DNA of 41,286 nt from a virus. The DNA lies in the IMG/VR virus record IMGVR_UViG_3300047462_000747, positions 1 to 41,286 of that record. One strand, written 5' to 3'. Within the stretch, counting starts at the first letter, position 1. Each line of letters begins with the position of its first letter. Shown here piece after piece: positions 24,422 to 31,974 of this stretch. The notes beneath the pieces are model-generated. The model was not told the DNA's origin. It worked only from the letters and a program-made list of their open reading frames with translations, and made no database searches. Made by a program: the position numbers and the translations under genes.

Positions 24422-25929
24422 ATCATGCTCCTGGAACTGGATTGGTAATCGTCGGCGTTGCTGCTTTTGTTGCCACGCCTGGCGAGAGATTCAAAGCCGG
24501 TACAAACGCCGGTCGGCTCCATGCGCAAGGCCGCATGCGTCGACAATGCCAAGGCAATAGCAGAGTCGCCGTGCCGGTCGCGGCCATCGCTGCCGCGTGT
24601 GCGCGAACTGTCCGGCACCTTGGCGACGCCTTTGTCTAGCTTGACTTCGCGCAGATCGGCCAGGATGTCCGCATCCTTTGGAATCGATAGGGTCTTATCT
24701 TCAAATGCCGCTTTGAACTGCGGCATGTTTTCTCGATACCATTCTGTCGATAGCATGACTTGGGCAATGCGAGACTGGCCGTATCGCTGCATGGCGACTT
24801 CGGCCAGGTATTGACCATTACCCCGCGCATCCATTGCGCCAGCGCGAAAGCGTGGTAAGCGATCAACCAAATAAAAGAGAATTTGCTTTTGCTGCTCAAA
24901 AGGCACATTGCGCAGTTCCAGGACGAACGGCGTTGCAAGCCGCAGCGCCTTGGTTTGGATCAGCGGCCACACGACCGTTAAGTCGCCCGACCGTGCAAAG
25001 TCTTCACCGAAGAAGTGATCAAGATTCAACGGCAACAGCTTTAACAGTGGCAATAGCCGTTCCTCGCACCAATCGTCTGTTTCAGCTTCGCGCAAGTGCT
25101 TTTCCATCAGCGTGAAACTATCGTTAAGAACAAGGCGCACGACCGGGATGTCTGCGGCCTGGCAAGATTCGATCAAAACACGAGGAAGATAGGTTCCGCT
25201 CCCCGATCCGGGGATAACGTCCAATTCTTCGTTGGCGTGGTCGCCGTAGAATGCGTACATCGACGCGACCCACTCGGCCTGTGCTTCAGGCGTCCAGGTG
25301 CGCCCTGTCGCAAGACAAATGCGACGATACAAACCTTGTTCGACTGCCACCATGAACTCGATACGATGCAGGCTATAAGGCAGTTTCTTGGCGCGGCATT
25401 CCAGCACCAATTCATTGAATGCGTTCGTGTCGCCGTCATGGGTGGAAATGATGCGAACCTTGCCGCCCCACATCAGCAATGCCATCGCGGCCTTGATCAG
25501 TCCTGGAAGGTCGTCATGGAACGCGGCTTCATCAATGACGACGACGCCTTGCTTACCGCGCAGGTTGGACGGCCTGGACGACAAGGCAGTAACGCGGAAG
25601 CCGGATGCAAAGCGAATGGCGAAAGTAAGGATGTCCTTATCTTCATCCTTGAAAACCGTTTCTTCCATCTCGCCAGCGGCAAGCTGGTAATGCTTGGCCC
25701 AGAAAGCGACGTCGCGAATAAACTCTTTCGCCATGTCCTGATTGTAACCAATGTACCAGGTATCATCGCCGCCAGCATCGGCAGCGGCTGCGCCGGTCAA
25801 TGCCGCGTCAGCCGCTTCCGCCCAGGACAAGCCAACACGGCGCGATTTCTCGCAGACCTTGACTTGCGCACGGTCGGCAATCCATGCCTGCTGATACGGC
25901 AATAGGACAGTTGGAACCATAACCGTCAT
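24418..25929 (-). CDS. Terminase large subunit (Mu gp28-like)
   Basis: This 503-aa packaging motor has a Walker A-type motif CEKSRRVGLSW (residues 26-36), Walker B VVVIDEAAF (129-137) and coupling motif ISTHDG. The C-terminal nuclease half shows acidic residues in FGEDFARSGDLTVVW, GAMDARGNG and RHGDSAIALAL. Mu-type terminases package host-linked DNA by a headful mechanism. It overlaps both neighbouring genes by 4 bp. The Lys of a classical Walker A is replaced by the SRRVGLS form common in terminases. Confidence 0.95.
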   Translation of the reverse strand: MTVMVPTVLLPYQQAWIADRAQVKVCEKSRRVGLSWAEAADAALTGAAAADAGGDDTWYIGYNQDMAKEFIRDVAFWAKHYQLAAGEMEETVFKDEDKDILTFAIRFASGFRVTALSSRPSNLRGKQGVVVIDEAAFHDDLPGLIKAAMALLMWGGKVRIISTHDGDTNAFNELVLECRAKKLPYSLHRIEFMVAVEQGLYRRICLATGRTWTPEAQAEWVASMYAFYGDHANEELDVIPGSGSGTYLPRVLIESCQAADIPVVRLVLNDSFTLMEKHLREAETDDWCEERLLPLLKLLPLNLDHFFGEDFARSGDLTVVWPLIQTKALRLATPFVLELRNVPFEQQKQILFYLVDRLPRFRAGAMDARGNGQYLAEVAMQRYGQSRIAQVMLSTEWYRENMPQFKAAFEDKTLSIPKDADILADLREVKLDKGVAKVPDSSRTRGSDGRDRHGDSAIALALSTHAALRMEPTGVCTGFESLARRGNKSSNADDYQSSSRSMM

Positions 25930-26465
25930 CCCGCGATGCCTAGAATCTGGCTGCGGATAGCGTTCACTGCATCAGTGCCAAGGCCCGCCTTTTTGGTGAT
26001 CTGCGTAACGGCTTCGGCTGCGGACAGGACGCGGCTTTTCACTTCGGCTGCATATCGCTTGCCGCTGATCGATGCGCGGGACAAGTCGGCAATAGCGCGA
26101 GTGATGCCGGACAGGTTAAGTTTGGCCGGGTCTACTTCCAGGTCAAGCACAACGTTAAACAGCTTTTCCTGCGTCATGCGGATTAACGCCTGGCTGACCG
26201 CATCTTCGTCGTCCGGGCTGCCATCAATCAACGCCTTGGCCTGCTCGCTGACCAGCTTTAACGCCTTGACGCGATCTTCAAATTGCGAGCCATACCGATG
26301 CAAGCTGCTCTTGCCGACTTTAAAATCGGCGTGCGCAAGTTCCAGTCGGCGGTTGACTTCCGCTTCCAGCAATTCATAACCGGCAAAGCCGCCTTTGATC
26401 AATTCAGCATCCAGCCACTGCTTGATCGATTCCGGTAATTGCTCTACTTTGGAGCGTGGCGGCAT
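25926..26465 (-). CDS. Terminase small subunit (Mu gp27-like, DUF3486)
   Basis: This 179-aa, mostly helical protein begins MPPRSKVEQLPESIKQWLDA, with GGFAGYELLEAEVNRR just after, the signature of DUF3486/gp27 proteins. An N-terminal helix-turn-helix would bind the pac site on phage DNA and recruit the large subunit. It ends AGLGTDAVNAIRSQILGIAG. The overlap by ATGA with the large subunit is usual. The ATG at 26465 has GGGG about 8 nt upstream. Confidence 0.9.
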   Translation of the reverse strand: MPPRSKVEQLPESIKQWLDAELIKGGFAGYELLEAEVNRRLELAHADFKVGKSSLHRYGSQFEDRVKALKLVSEQAKALIDGSPDDEDAVSQALIRMTQEKLFNVVLDLEVDPAKLNLSGITRAIADLSRASISGKRYAAEVKSRVLSAAEAVTQITKKAGLGTDAVNAIRSQILGIAG

Positions 26466-26468
26466 AAG

Positions 26469-26777
26469 TTAGCCCCAAGACTTCGCGGGCCGCGCAATGC
26501 CTGGCTCGCAATCAATCGTGTATTCGGCAAGGTCGATGCCGACGCGGGTCAACTGCGCAAACCAACGCCCTCCTGGTTCGTGTTCCAGTTGGATCAATTC
26601 TCGCGACTTCAGGTATGTGGCTTCTCGGCGAACTTCCATCGCCGTAGTATCGGGGTACAAGGCGCTAAGGGTCGATAGCAAAAGTTCTTCATAGCAGCCG
26701 GTAGGTTGCGCGTTGTAAAGCGTCAGAATCAAATACCAGCGCAGCGATTCGCGCCTCACTTTCGCGTGGTCAATCAT
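26469..26777 (-). CDS. Mu gp26-like protein, winged-helix type
   Basis: This 102-aa protein (RWYLILTLYNAQPTGCYEEL, then EVRREATYLKSRELIQLEHE) has the helix pattern of a small winged-helix protein. The family is found just before gp27 in Mu-like phages. Its function is unknown. GAGG lies 8 nt before the ATG, and the gene overlaps the end of the preceding one by 8 bp. Confidence 0.75.
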   Translation of the reverse strand: MIDHAKVRRESLRWYLILTLYNAQPTGCYEELLLSTLSALYPDTTAMEVRREATYLKSRELIQLEHEPGGRWFAQLTRVGIDLAEYTIDCEPGIARPAKSWG

Positions 26778-27147
26778 GTCTACCGCCTCTCATTTGCAAG
26801 TTACTCAATTGTTCCCCCAGGCGGTCTAGCTTTCCTTCCAAGACGACTTGGTTGCGGATATAGTCTTCGCGCCGCACATACAGATTCGGCATTTCGGCTT
26901 GGAATTTCAGGAAGTCACGTTCCAGCGCCTGCATTTGCAGAAGCGCCTTGCCTTCTTCCTGCATGTGCCGGTTCAATGCCTCGTGCAAGTTTTTGTTTGA
27001 CGCGTTCGATGCCTCCTTCTGTGCATCAAACCTGTCGTCAAGGCTCTTATTCATTTGCGATAGAAACATCCGCGCCGCGATGCCTACAGCCGCAAAGAAA
27101 GCCAGTAGCAGCGTAATTAGCTGCCACAATTCCAATTGCACCGTCAT
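26770..27147 (-). CDS. Mu gp25-like membrane-anchored coiled-coil protein
   Basis: The protein is 125 aa. An N-terminal membrane segment (LWQLITLLLAFFAAVGIAA, residues 7-25) is followed by a long charged coiled coil (about 30-90) and a short C-terminal part. The position directly after lysis-type genes and before gp26/gp27 is that of Mu gp25. It might serve at the membrane during lysis or head assembly; function is not known. It starts at an ATG that overlaps the zinc-finger gene's stop. Confidence 0.7.
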   Translation of the reverse strand: MTVQLELWQLITLLLAFFAAVGIAARMFLSQMNKSLDDRFDAQKEASNASNKNLHEALNRHMQEEGKALLQMQALERDFLKFQAEMPNLYVRREDYIRNQVVLEGKLDRLGEQLSNLQMRGGRHD

Positions 27148-27380
27148 GCCTTATTCCTCTCTGTTGCGCGCTCTAATTCGCCCTGGCAAGCGATGCAAGT
27201 GCGCACGCCAGGCAGTGCTGTGCGGCGCGCAAGCGGGATTGCGTCGTCGCAGATCGCGCAGGCCGACGCCGAATCATCGACGGTTTTGCCGGTCAACCCT
27301 GCGCGCTGCGCCTGGCACTGGATGGCCTGTTGCCGGTGTTGTTCTTCGGTTTCGGTGGCGCGGTCGTAAATATCGGTCAA
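27144..27380 (-). CDS. DksA/TraR-type zinc-finger protein
   Basis: This 78-aa protein has a C-terminal four-cysteine zinc finger: CAICDDAIPLARRTALPGVR then TCIACQ, as in TraR and phage DksA-like proteins. These bind in the secondary channel of RNA polymerase and change promoter choice together with or instead of ppGpp. The start is TTG 27380, with AAGGGG 7 nt upstream. Short N-terminal helices replace the long coiled coil of host DksA, as in TraR. It is cotranscribed with late genes. Confidence 0.88.
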   Translation of the reverse strand: MTDIYDRATETEEQHRQQAIQCQAQRAGLTGKTVDDSASACAICDDAIPLARRTALPGVRTCIACQGELERATERNKA

Positions 27381-27391
27381 TCCCGTTCCCC

Positions 27392-28219
27392 TTACGCTGC
27401 CGCGACGCTTTGCGATGCGATGATGTCGGCCAGGACTTTTTTCGTCGCCTCATAGCCGTCATTCAACAAACGCCGACGCACGACCGGCGACAGGTTGCGG
27501 TCAAGACCGCCTGCGTAGCCTGTTTCCACAAAGGCGAAATGCGCGCCTTGCAGTTCGTCCATGTCTACATGCGTGTTTTCATTTGCAGACAGCATCATGT
27601 TCAAGTCACGGGCCAGCAGATCGCCCAGCGATGCGCCGCCGTTCGATATCGGTGTCGTCTTCGATACCAATTGAATGCCCAGGCGCGGTACAGCGTCGTT
27701 CTTCAGCTTGTCAACGGGGATGTTGTTGACCATGCCGCCATCCTGCAATGTCGCTCCCTGGAATGGGACAGCGGCATAGACCAAAGGAATGCTTGCGGAG
27801 CAACGGGCGGCAAATGCAATCGGCGTTGTGCCTGTCATCTTGCGGCTGAATTCAAAGCCGGTTTCAATCGACGCATCCGACGACATGATTGTCAGCGGCA
27901 CGTTCAAATCGTTAAACGTGACGCCCTTGGTCTTCTCAAGCATCCAATTGAATAATGCATTGCCGGAGCAATAGCCCTGCCCTCGTAACGCAGTAAGCAG
28001 GCTAAACGTCAGCATGTCCGACCAGTCGAGGGTCAACGTCAACCTTTTCATTTCGTCCAAGTCCATGCCGCAGGCGGCCAGGGCCGCAATGATGGAACCC
28101 CCAGACGTACCAGCATATTCGACAGGTGTTAAACCTAAGTCACGGATGGCGAGCAATCCGCCAACCAGGGCCGGGAATTTGAATCCCGACCCGCTCAGTG
28201 CCACGCGGATCGGGCGCAT
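27392..28219 (-). CDS. Patatin-like phospholipase
   Basis: This 275-aa protein has the patatin fold motifs: a glycine-rich oxyanion loop SGSGFKFPA (9-17), the nucleophile elbow G-T-S-G-G with Ser39, and the D-G-G motif with Asp160 (ATLQDGGMVNN). The Ser-Asp dyad is intact, so lipid acyl hydrolase activity is likely. No signal peptide or membrane helix is seen, so action on the inner leaflet from the cytoplasm is the default. It lies between lysis genes and packaging genes and overlaps the previous stop (TAATG). It could help membrane disruption at lysis or modify host membranes during lysogeny; the late position favours lysis. Confidence 0.9.
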   Translation of the reverse strand: MRPIRVALSGSGFKFPALVGGLLAIRDLGLTPVEYAGTSGGSIIAALAACGMDLDEMKRLTLTLDWSDMLTFSLLTALRGQGYCSGNALFNWMLEKTKGVTFNDLNVPLTIMSSDASIETGFEFSRKMTGTTPIAFAARCSASIPLVYAAVPFQGATLQDGGMVNNIPVDKLKNDAVPRLGIQLVSKTTPISNGGASLGDLLARDLNMMLSANENTHVDMDELQGAHFAFVETGYAGGLDRNLSPVVRRRLLNDGYEATKKVLADIIASQSVAAA

Positions 28220-28620
28220 TACGACACCTTTGCTTCGGTTGGCGCTGCCGGGGCTGCTTGTGCAACTGGTGCAGTCTGTGTCGTGCCAGGCGCTGCTGCG
28301 GTCGCTTCTACTGCCGGTGCTGCTGCATTTGGCGAACTGTCTGCTGTTGGTTCTTGCGCGGGGACAAATGCCGGATTCTTTTCGGCTTTGTATCCGGCGA
28401 CCAAGGCATTGATTGCGCCGGTCAACGCCGGTTTAATGGCTGCAAAATCGACCGCCGCTTCTTCGGCAACAATGATCGCGCCTTCAATCGTTCCCAAGAC
28501 AACATTCAATTTAGTGCTGCCCGCTGCATCGGGAATAGCAGCTTGCACCTTGCGCACGCCCACATCGGCGGCTTCCAAAATATTAAACGCCATTACTGCG
28601 TTGGCTAGAATTTGCAACAT
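28219..28620 (-). CDS. Hypothetical protein with Ala/Pro-rich tail
   Basis: This 133-aa protein starts at ATG 28620 with GGAG 6 nt upstream; a longer in-frame start has no such site. Residues 1-75 look helical (MLQILANAVMAFNILEAADV, then LNVVLGTIEGAIIVAEEAAV), weakly amphipathic but not a clear membrane helix. The last 50 residues are low-complexity Ala/Pro/Thr. It is coupled to the patatin gene by TAATG. I do not recognise the family. It could be a partner of the phospholipase or a lysis accessory. Confidence 0.65.
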   Translation of the reverse strand: MLQILANAVMAFNILEAADVGVRKVQAAIPDAAGSTKLNVVLGTIEGAIIVAEEAAVDFAAIKPALTGAINALVAGYKAEKNPAFVPAQEPTADSSPNAAAPAVEATAAAPGTTQTAPVAQAAPAAPTEAKVS

Positions 28621-28630
28621 ATAAGACTCC

Positions 28631-28831
28631 CTAGTCGTTGTAACTGCATTGAACAAAACTGATTGACTCGATATCGTCGAGTCTTTCGCGGACGGTAGGC
28701 TGTCCGCTTTCTTCAACGGGAACCCCATAGAGCGGTTTCCACGTATGAATGACAAGCACGGGCTTGCAAGCGATGCTGGTGCAACCTGTGCATAGCGCGA
28801 CGATGAAGACGCTAAGGCGTCGCATCCGCAT
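28631..28831 (-). CDS. Small lipoprotein-like protein of the lysis cassette
   Basis: This 66-aa protein starts at ATG 28831, with AAGGA 8 nt upstream, inside the end of the holin-like gene in another frame. Basic start MRMRRLS, hydrophobic VFIVALC, then CTGC as a possible lipobox; the mature part is short (TWKPLYGVPVEESGQPTVRE). The nesting recalls Rz1-type spanin genes embedded in a neighbour, but the Pro-rich Rz1 signature is weak. Outer-membrane attachment is inferred. Confidence 0.6.
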   Translation of the reverse strand: MRMRRLSVFIVALCTGCTSIACKPVLVIHTWKPLYGVPVEESGQPTVRERLDDIESISFVQCSYND

Positions 28832-29012
28832 CGTCGCCGTCCTTTTTTGACGACTGCATATCCCGCAAAACAATCGCCGCCGTCGTCATCACTGCGGTAC
28901 TGGTGATGTGCAAGAACTCGCTACGCTGCGCGGGATCGAAATACGCCATTACCGCCCACACGCCATAACCAAGTAGGCCGATGAATGCGAAAAACTTGTC
29001 CCTGGTTTTCAC
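28812..29012 (-). CDS. Holin-like small membrane protein
   Basis: This 66-aa protein has two hydrophobic segments (FFAFIGLLGYGVWAVMAYF at residues 7-25; ITSTAVMTTAAIVLRD at about 36-51) and a charged C-terminus (SSKKDGDDADATP), the layout of class II holins. It starts at GTG 29012, overlapping the endolysin stop. Holins form the membrane lesion that releases the endolysin. The position next to the endolysin supports the call. Confidence 0.72.
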   Translation of the reverse strand: MKTRDKFFAFIGLLGYGVWAVMAYFDPAQRSEFLHITSTAVMTTAAIVLRDMQSSKKDGDDADATP

Positions 29013-29476
29013 GCTGGAACCATGTCGTATTGCGTCAAGTCGTGAACCTTGATGACGTTGGCAATCTTCGCCAGGTAGTCAGGGTCGGTGCAGTAACCAG
29101 CCTTGACGATGGCGGCAGCAAATGCCAGCGGATCACCGCGTACTTTCAAGGCTTCTGCATAGCGCGGGTTGTCAAAGAAAAACCGTGCGTGATCGTCCAG
29201 GCATGCCTGCCAGGTCGGATACTTGCGCCATTGCGCATGCACCTTCACCCAGGCGTGATTGATGAATTCGTCGGTATCGAGTGCGACTGTAGGGCCGTGC
29301 CAGGATGGATCGGCCTTCACGCCGAATAGGTTGGATGCGGACAGCCCCAGGATGGAATCATCCCATCCCGATTCCAGTGCGCCCTGGGCGATGACAAATG
29401 AGGCGGCTATGCCGGTGATGCGGGCCGACGCGACGGCGGCTGGAGCGATTGCATTGATAAACTGCGTTGGTGTCAT
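29009..29476 (-). CDS. Endolysin, glucosaminidase (FlgJ-like) family
   Basis: This 156-aa protein has the glucosaminidase pattern: MTPTQFINAIAPAAVASARI at the start, then FVIAQGALESGWDDS with the catalytic Glu, ASNLFGVKADPSWHG, and YPTWQACLDDHARFF followed by NPRYAEAL. It cleaves peptidoglycan sugar chains. No signal peptide is seen, so release depends on the holin. The ATG at 29476 overlaps the previous stop (ATGA) and is chosen over a start 60 bp upstream lying in the neighbouring gene. Confidence 0.9.
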   Translation of the reverse strand: MTPTQFINAIAPAAVASARITGIAASFVIAQGALESGWDDSILGLSASNLFGVKADPSWHGPTVALDTDEFINHAWVKVHAQWRKYPTWQACLDDHARFFFDNPRYAEALKVRGDPLAFAAAIVKAGYCTDPDYLAKIANVIKVHDLTQYDMVPA

Positions 29477-29685
29477 TCTGATGGCCTGCGTTGTGATTGT
29501 TCGGCCCGCTTGAAACGGGAAGGTGTGAACACACACACCTCCGTAACGCTGCGAAAGGTCGAGGCGGTCAGGCGCTTACAGTTGTAGAACCCGCTTGCAG
29601 CCATTTGCTTGGCGTGCTTCGTCGCTGGCTCACGTAGCAAGCACTTGCAGGAGTGACAGGTTTCGGGAAGTGGTGGCGTGTGCAT
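29473..29685 (-). CDS. Small Cys-containing phage protein before the endolysin
   Basis: The product has 70 aa. The N-terminus has CHSCKC (a CxxC pair), a further Cys in FYNCKRL, and a conserved-looking end STFRSVTEVCVFTPSRFKR. It may bind zinc. It is the first gene after the Mor-type activator and may therefore be the first gene of the late lysis unit. The ATG-TGA overlap with the endolysin shows it is a real translated gene. Function is unknown. Confidence 0.68.
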   Translation of the reverse strand: MHTPPLPETCHSCKCLLREPATKHAKQMAASGFYNCKRLTASTFRSVTEVCVFTPSRFKRAEQSQRRPSE

Positions 29686-29759
29686 GCCCCAACTTTACGG
29701 GGCGCACGTCTTGCGGATAATTGGAATGGTTTCAGTCGGTTAGCGACTGAGGATGTTGA
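29686..29759 (-). promoter_or_regulatory. Intergenic region downstream of mor; hairpin and possible late promoter
   Basis: A perfect 7-bp stem (TCAGTCG 29732-29738, CGACTGA 29744-29750, loop GTTAG) lies between the mor-like gene and the lysis genes. In Mu the activator's target promoter lies just after its gene. No clear -35 box is seen, as expected for an activator-dependent promoter. Either terminator or activator site is possible. Confidence 0.45.
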
Positions 29760-30176
29760 TCAGAACAAGCTACGCTGCGCGTCTTGCAAAAGCGTTTCGC
29801 TGCTTTCGCTCATGTCTGTGGTCTTGAGAATTTGCCACACGCGGCGGTCGCTCATTTTGTTTTCTGAGGCGAGTTCCCACACCGATTTGTTACCGCTTGC
29901 GTAGGCATTGACGATTGCGCGATTGCGTTCGGCCAGGTGGAAGTTACTCAACAACGGAACATAGATGTTTTCACCGCCGAAGTGCTTGGATATCAGTTTC
30001 GCGTTGTCGTTGCCGACGACTTCCGCCAGCGCAGCGAATGCTTGTTCACCGCGCCCGATTTCGCCCTTTGGTACAAGGTAGCTTTTGCCGCCGAAGTTCG
30101 CAGGCTCCATCATGCGCAGCGCGGCACTTGGGCCGATCAAGCGCAACAATAGGACGGCCATCGACGGCAGCTTCAT
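29760..30176 (-). CDS. Mor/C-family transcription activator
   Basis: The protein is 138 aa from ATG 30176. The C-terminal half carries a helix-turn-helix: NRAIVNAYASGNKSVWELAS then MSDRRVWQILKTTD, as in the Mor transcription activator family. The N-terminal half (LIGPSAALRMMEPANFGGKS, then GGENIYVPL) is the dimerisation part. In Mu, Mor activates the middle promoter and C the late ones. It lies between the GemA-like gene and the lysis operon, so it probably switches on the late genes that follow. Confidence 0.85.
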   Translation of the reverse strand: MKLPSMAVLLLRLIGPSAALRMMEPANFGGKSYLVPKGEIGRGEQAFAALAEVVGNDNAKLISKHFGGENIYVPLLSNFHLAERNRAIVNAYASGNKSVWELASENKMSDRRVWQILKTTDMSESSETLLQDAQRSLF

Positions 30177-30178
30177 AG

Positions 30179-30628
30179 TTAGACGCTCTCGCTTGCTTTT
30201 GCGGCGCGACGCTTTGCATCGAGCGCCAAGGCGCTGATGATCTTGGACAGGTCGGCACCGTCGCAAAAGTTGATTGAATCTTTCTTGCAAAGCTTCTTTG
30301 CAAGCGTATCGGCATAGCTCCAGGGATAGCCTGCACTGGTCAATTGCGCTTCAATCTTGCGCATGCGTGGTTGACGATCTTCGCCAACATTCGGGCGCGA
30401 GCGATCGACAGTTTTAGCCTTGGCCTTGAAACCGATTTTTCGAAAATGGGCAAGCAGCTTTTCGCGACCGCAACTATCCAATTCTGCCGCGCTGGTCTTG
30501 CCGGTGACGGCAAGCATGATGCTACGATATTCGTCATCAGCCAGCGCCAAGGTTTTCTTGGCGACATGGATTTTTGCAAGTTCGCGCTTGCGGATTGCTT
30601 CTGCGTCCTGCGGTTTCATGCGTTGCAT
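30179..30628 (-). CDS. GemA/gp16-like regulatory protein (DUF1018)
   Basis: This 149-aa basic protein has the features of the gp16/GemA family: KTLALADDEYRSIMLAVTGK near the N-terminus and the C-terminal YPWSYADTLAKKLCKKDSIN. In Mu, GemA modulates host gene expression and DNA topology. GAGG lies 5 nt before the ATG. It is followed at 2 bp by the mor-like gene, the order known from other Mu-like phages. Confidence 0.85.
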   Translation of the reverse strand: MQRMKPQDAEAIRKRELAKIHVAKKTLALADDEYRSIMLAVTGKTSAAELDSCGREKLLAHFRKIGFKAKAKTVDRSRPNVGEDRQPRMRKIEAQLTSAGYPWSYADTLAKKLCKKDSINFCDGADLSKIISALALDAKRRAAKASESV

Positions 30629-30717
30629 TATTCCTCTTGTCGATTGGTACGGCTGCTCATCAGTGCCAGGCCACCACGCCAGGCAGATCGGGCAGACAAT
30701 CGCTGCCCGATTTCGCT

Positions 30718-31029
30718 TTACTTCTTCTTGCTACCCTTCTTGGCCGGTGGCGCGTTGGTCGCATCCTTCAACGCCTTGGCCGCGCTGAACTTCGGCGACT
30801 TCTTCGCGGCGATCTTGATTGCTTCGCCGGTCGCCGGATTGCGGCCAGTGCGCGCTGCCTTGTCGGCAACGCTGAACTTGCCCAGGTCGGCAATACTCAA
30901 TTCATCGCCTGCACGCAAGGTATCGTGGATAGTCGTTACCAAGGCGTTCAAAACGCTTTCCGCTTGCGCCTTGGTGACTTCGGCTTCGGTGGACAGGTGT
31001 TGGATCAATTCTGCTTTTGTGATGCTCAT
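30718..31029 (-). CDS. HU-family DNA-binding protein
   Basis: This 103-aa protein is a complete HU homologue: MSITKAELIQHLSTEAEVTK, DELSIADLGKFSVADKAART and the beta-arm motif GRNPATGEAIKIAAKK, with an extra Lys-rich tail APPAKKGSKKK. Mu needs host HU and IHF to build the transpososome, so a phage-encoded HU could supply the DNA bending needed for transposition or shape the repressor complex. The basic tail may add non-specific DNA binding. Confidence 0.93.
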   Translation of the reverse strand: MSITKAELIQHLSTEAEVTKAQAESVLNALVTTIHDTLRAGDELSIADLGKFSVADKAARTGRNPATGEAIKIAAKKSPKFSAAKALKDATNAPPAKKGSKKK

Positions 31030-31073
31030 GTTTACTCCGTTAAATGATTGCCGGTGACCGACCGGCGCGGTTG

Positions 31074-31346
31074 TTAATCGTTGTGCTGCAATGTTGGTGC
31101 TGCGGCTGCCATGGATTCTTGACTTGCTCCATCGCGTATCTGCGTGTTGCTTACTATCGTTACGCCTAGCTCCAGCATTTGCTCGCGGATAAAATACAAC
31201 TGGCTATCGAAAAATCGCTTCTGACATGGCACCGCGTCTTTTAACAACTCTACAACGCGCAATCCCTTATCTGCTGGCAATAGGAAGTCTTGATAGCCGA
31301 TAGTCACGCAACATGTCGAAACCTTCTTTGGTGATCTTGTCGCCAT
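31074..31346 (-). CDS. Early-region hypothetical protein
   Basis: This 90-aa protein starts at ATG 31346, one base after the stop of the DUF3164 gene. It contains STCCVTIGYQDFLLPADKGL and VELLKDAVPCQKRFFDSQLY, followed by EQMLELGVTIV. The fold looks alpha/beta. I do not recognise a family; such proteins are common in the early region of transposable phages. Confidence 0.6.
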   Translation of the reverse strand: MATRSPKKVSTCCVTIGYQDFLLPADKGLRVVELLKDAVPCQKRFFDSQLYFIREQMLELGVTIVSNTQIRDGASQESMAAAAPTLQHND

Positions 31347-31347
31347 G

Positions 31348-31974
31348 TCAGACCGCCGCAAAGTCTAGGCTGATCGGCGCGTATTGCTCCGTATCCCCGA
31401 CTCGCTGGTAGAAGCGCACATACTGCTTGCTGCCGACTACCTGTACAGACTCACCTATCGCAGTCATGGCGCGTTGCCAGCGTTCATCCTTGATTTCCAG
31501 GCGGCGCAATCCGAGAATGCGGCCTGTATTGAGATTACCCTCCCGATCAGTCTGAAACGCTTGCTGTACTAGGACTTTGATTTCGGGGCTGCTACCCTGG
31601 CTCCATTCGTTGATGCAGTCGTCAATCAGTGACTTGGCCGCTTGCAAGCGTTCGTCAAACGTGATGTTGTCGGCGGTAGCGACCTGCACTTTGTAACGAC
31701 CGTCATAGCTCACCAGTGTGACGTTGCCTTTCTTTCCGCCCAGGTTTGCGCCGTACTGCTCCGCCGACAGTTGAACGAAAGCCGCGACATCGCCAAACAC
31801 GCGCAGCTTGAATTGTGCGAGTTGTTCGCTCATCGTCTTGGCCGCCGCGATGAGTTCTTGTGTCAGCGTGTCGCGGGCAAGGTCGATAGGTTTAACGATG
31901 CTTTGCGGCACAAGGCGGCCTTGCGCGTCCTGCAAGTAGCCAGTGGGGATAATGTGTTGCGTGGTCGGATTCAT
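31348..31974 (-). CDS. DUF3164 family early protein
   Basis: The protein has 208 aa. The pattern GYLQDAQGRLVPQSIVKPID, then LGGKKGNVTLVSYDGRYKVQ and DERLQAAKSLIDDCINEWSQ is that of DUF3164 proteins, widespread in early regions of Mu-like phages. The molecular role is not established. It is coupled to its neighbours by short overlaps in the early operon. Confidence 0.82.
   Translation of the reverse strand: MNPTTQHIIPTGYLQDAQGRLVPQSIVKPIDLARDTLTQELIAAAKTMSEQLAQFKLRVFGDVAAFVQLSAEQYGANLGGKKGNVTLVSYDGRYKVQVATADNITFDERLQAAKSLIDDCINEWSQGSSPEIKVLVQQAFQTDREGNLNTGRILGLRRLEIKDERWQRAMTAIGESVQVVGSKQYVRFYQRVGDTEQYAPISLDFAAV

Noticed and set aside
26948-27955. Plus-strand frame of 335 codons opposite the gp25-like, zinc-finger and patatin genes
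   Set aside because: The opposite strand has three recognisable proteins with coupled starts; this frame is Cys/Arg-rich and matches nothing.
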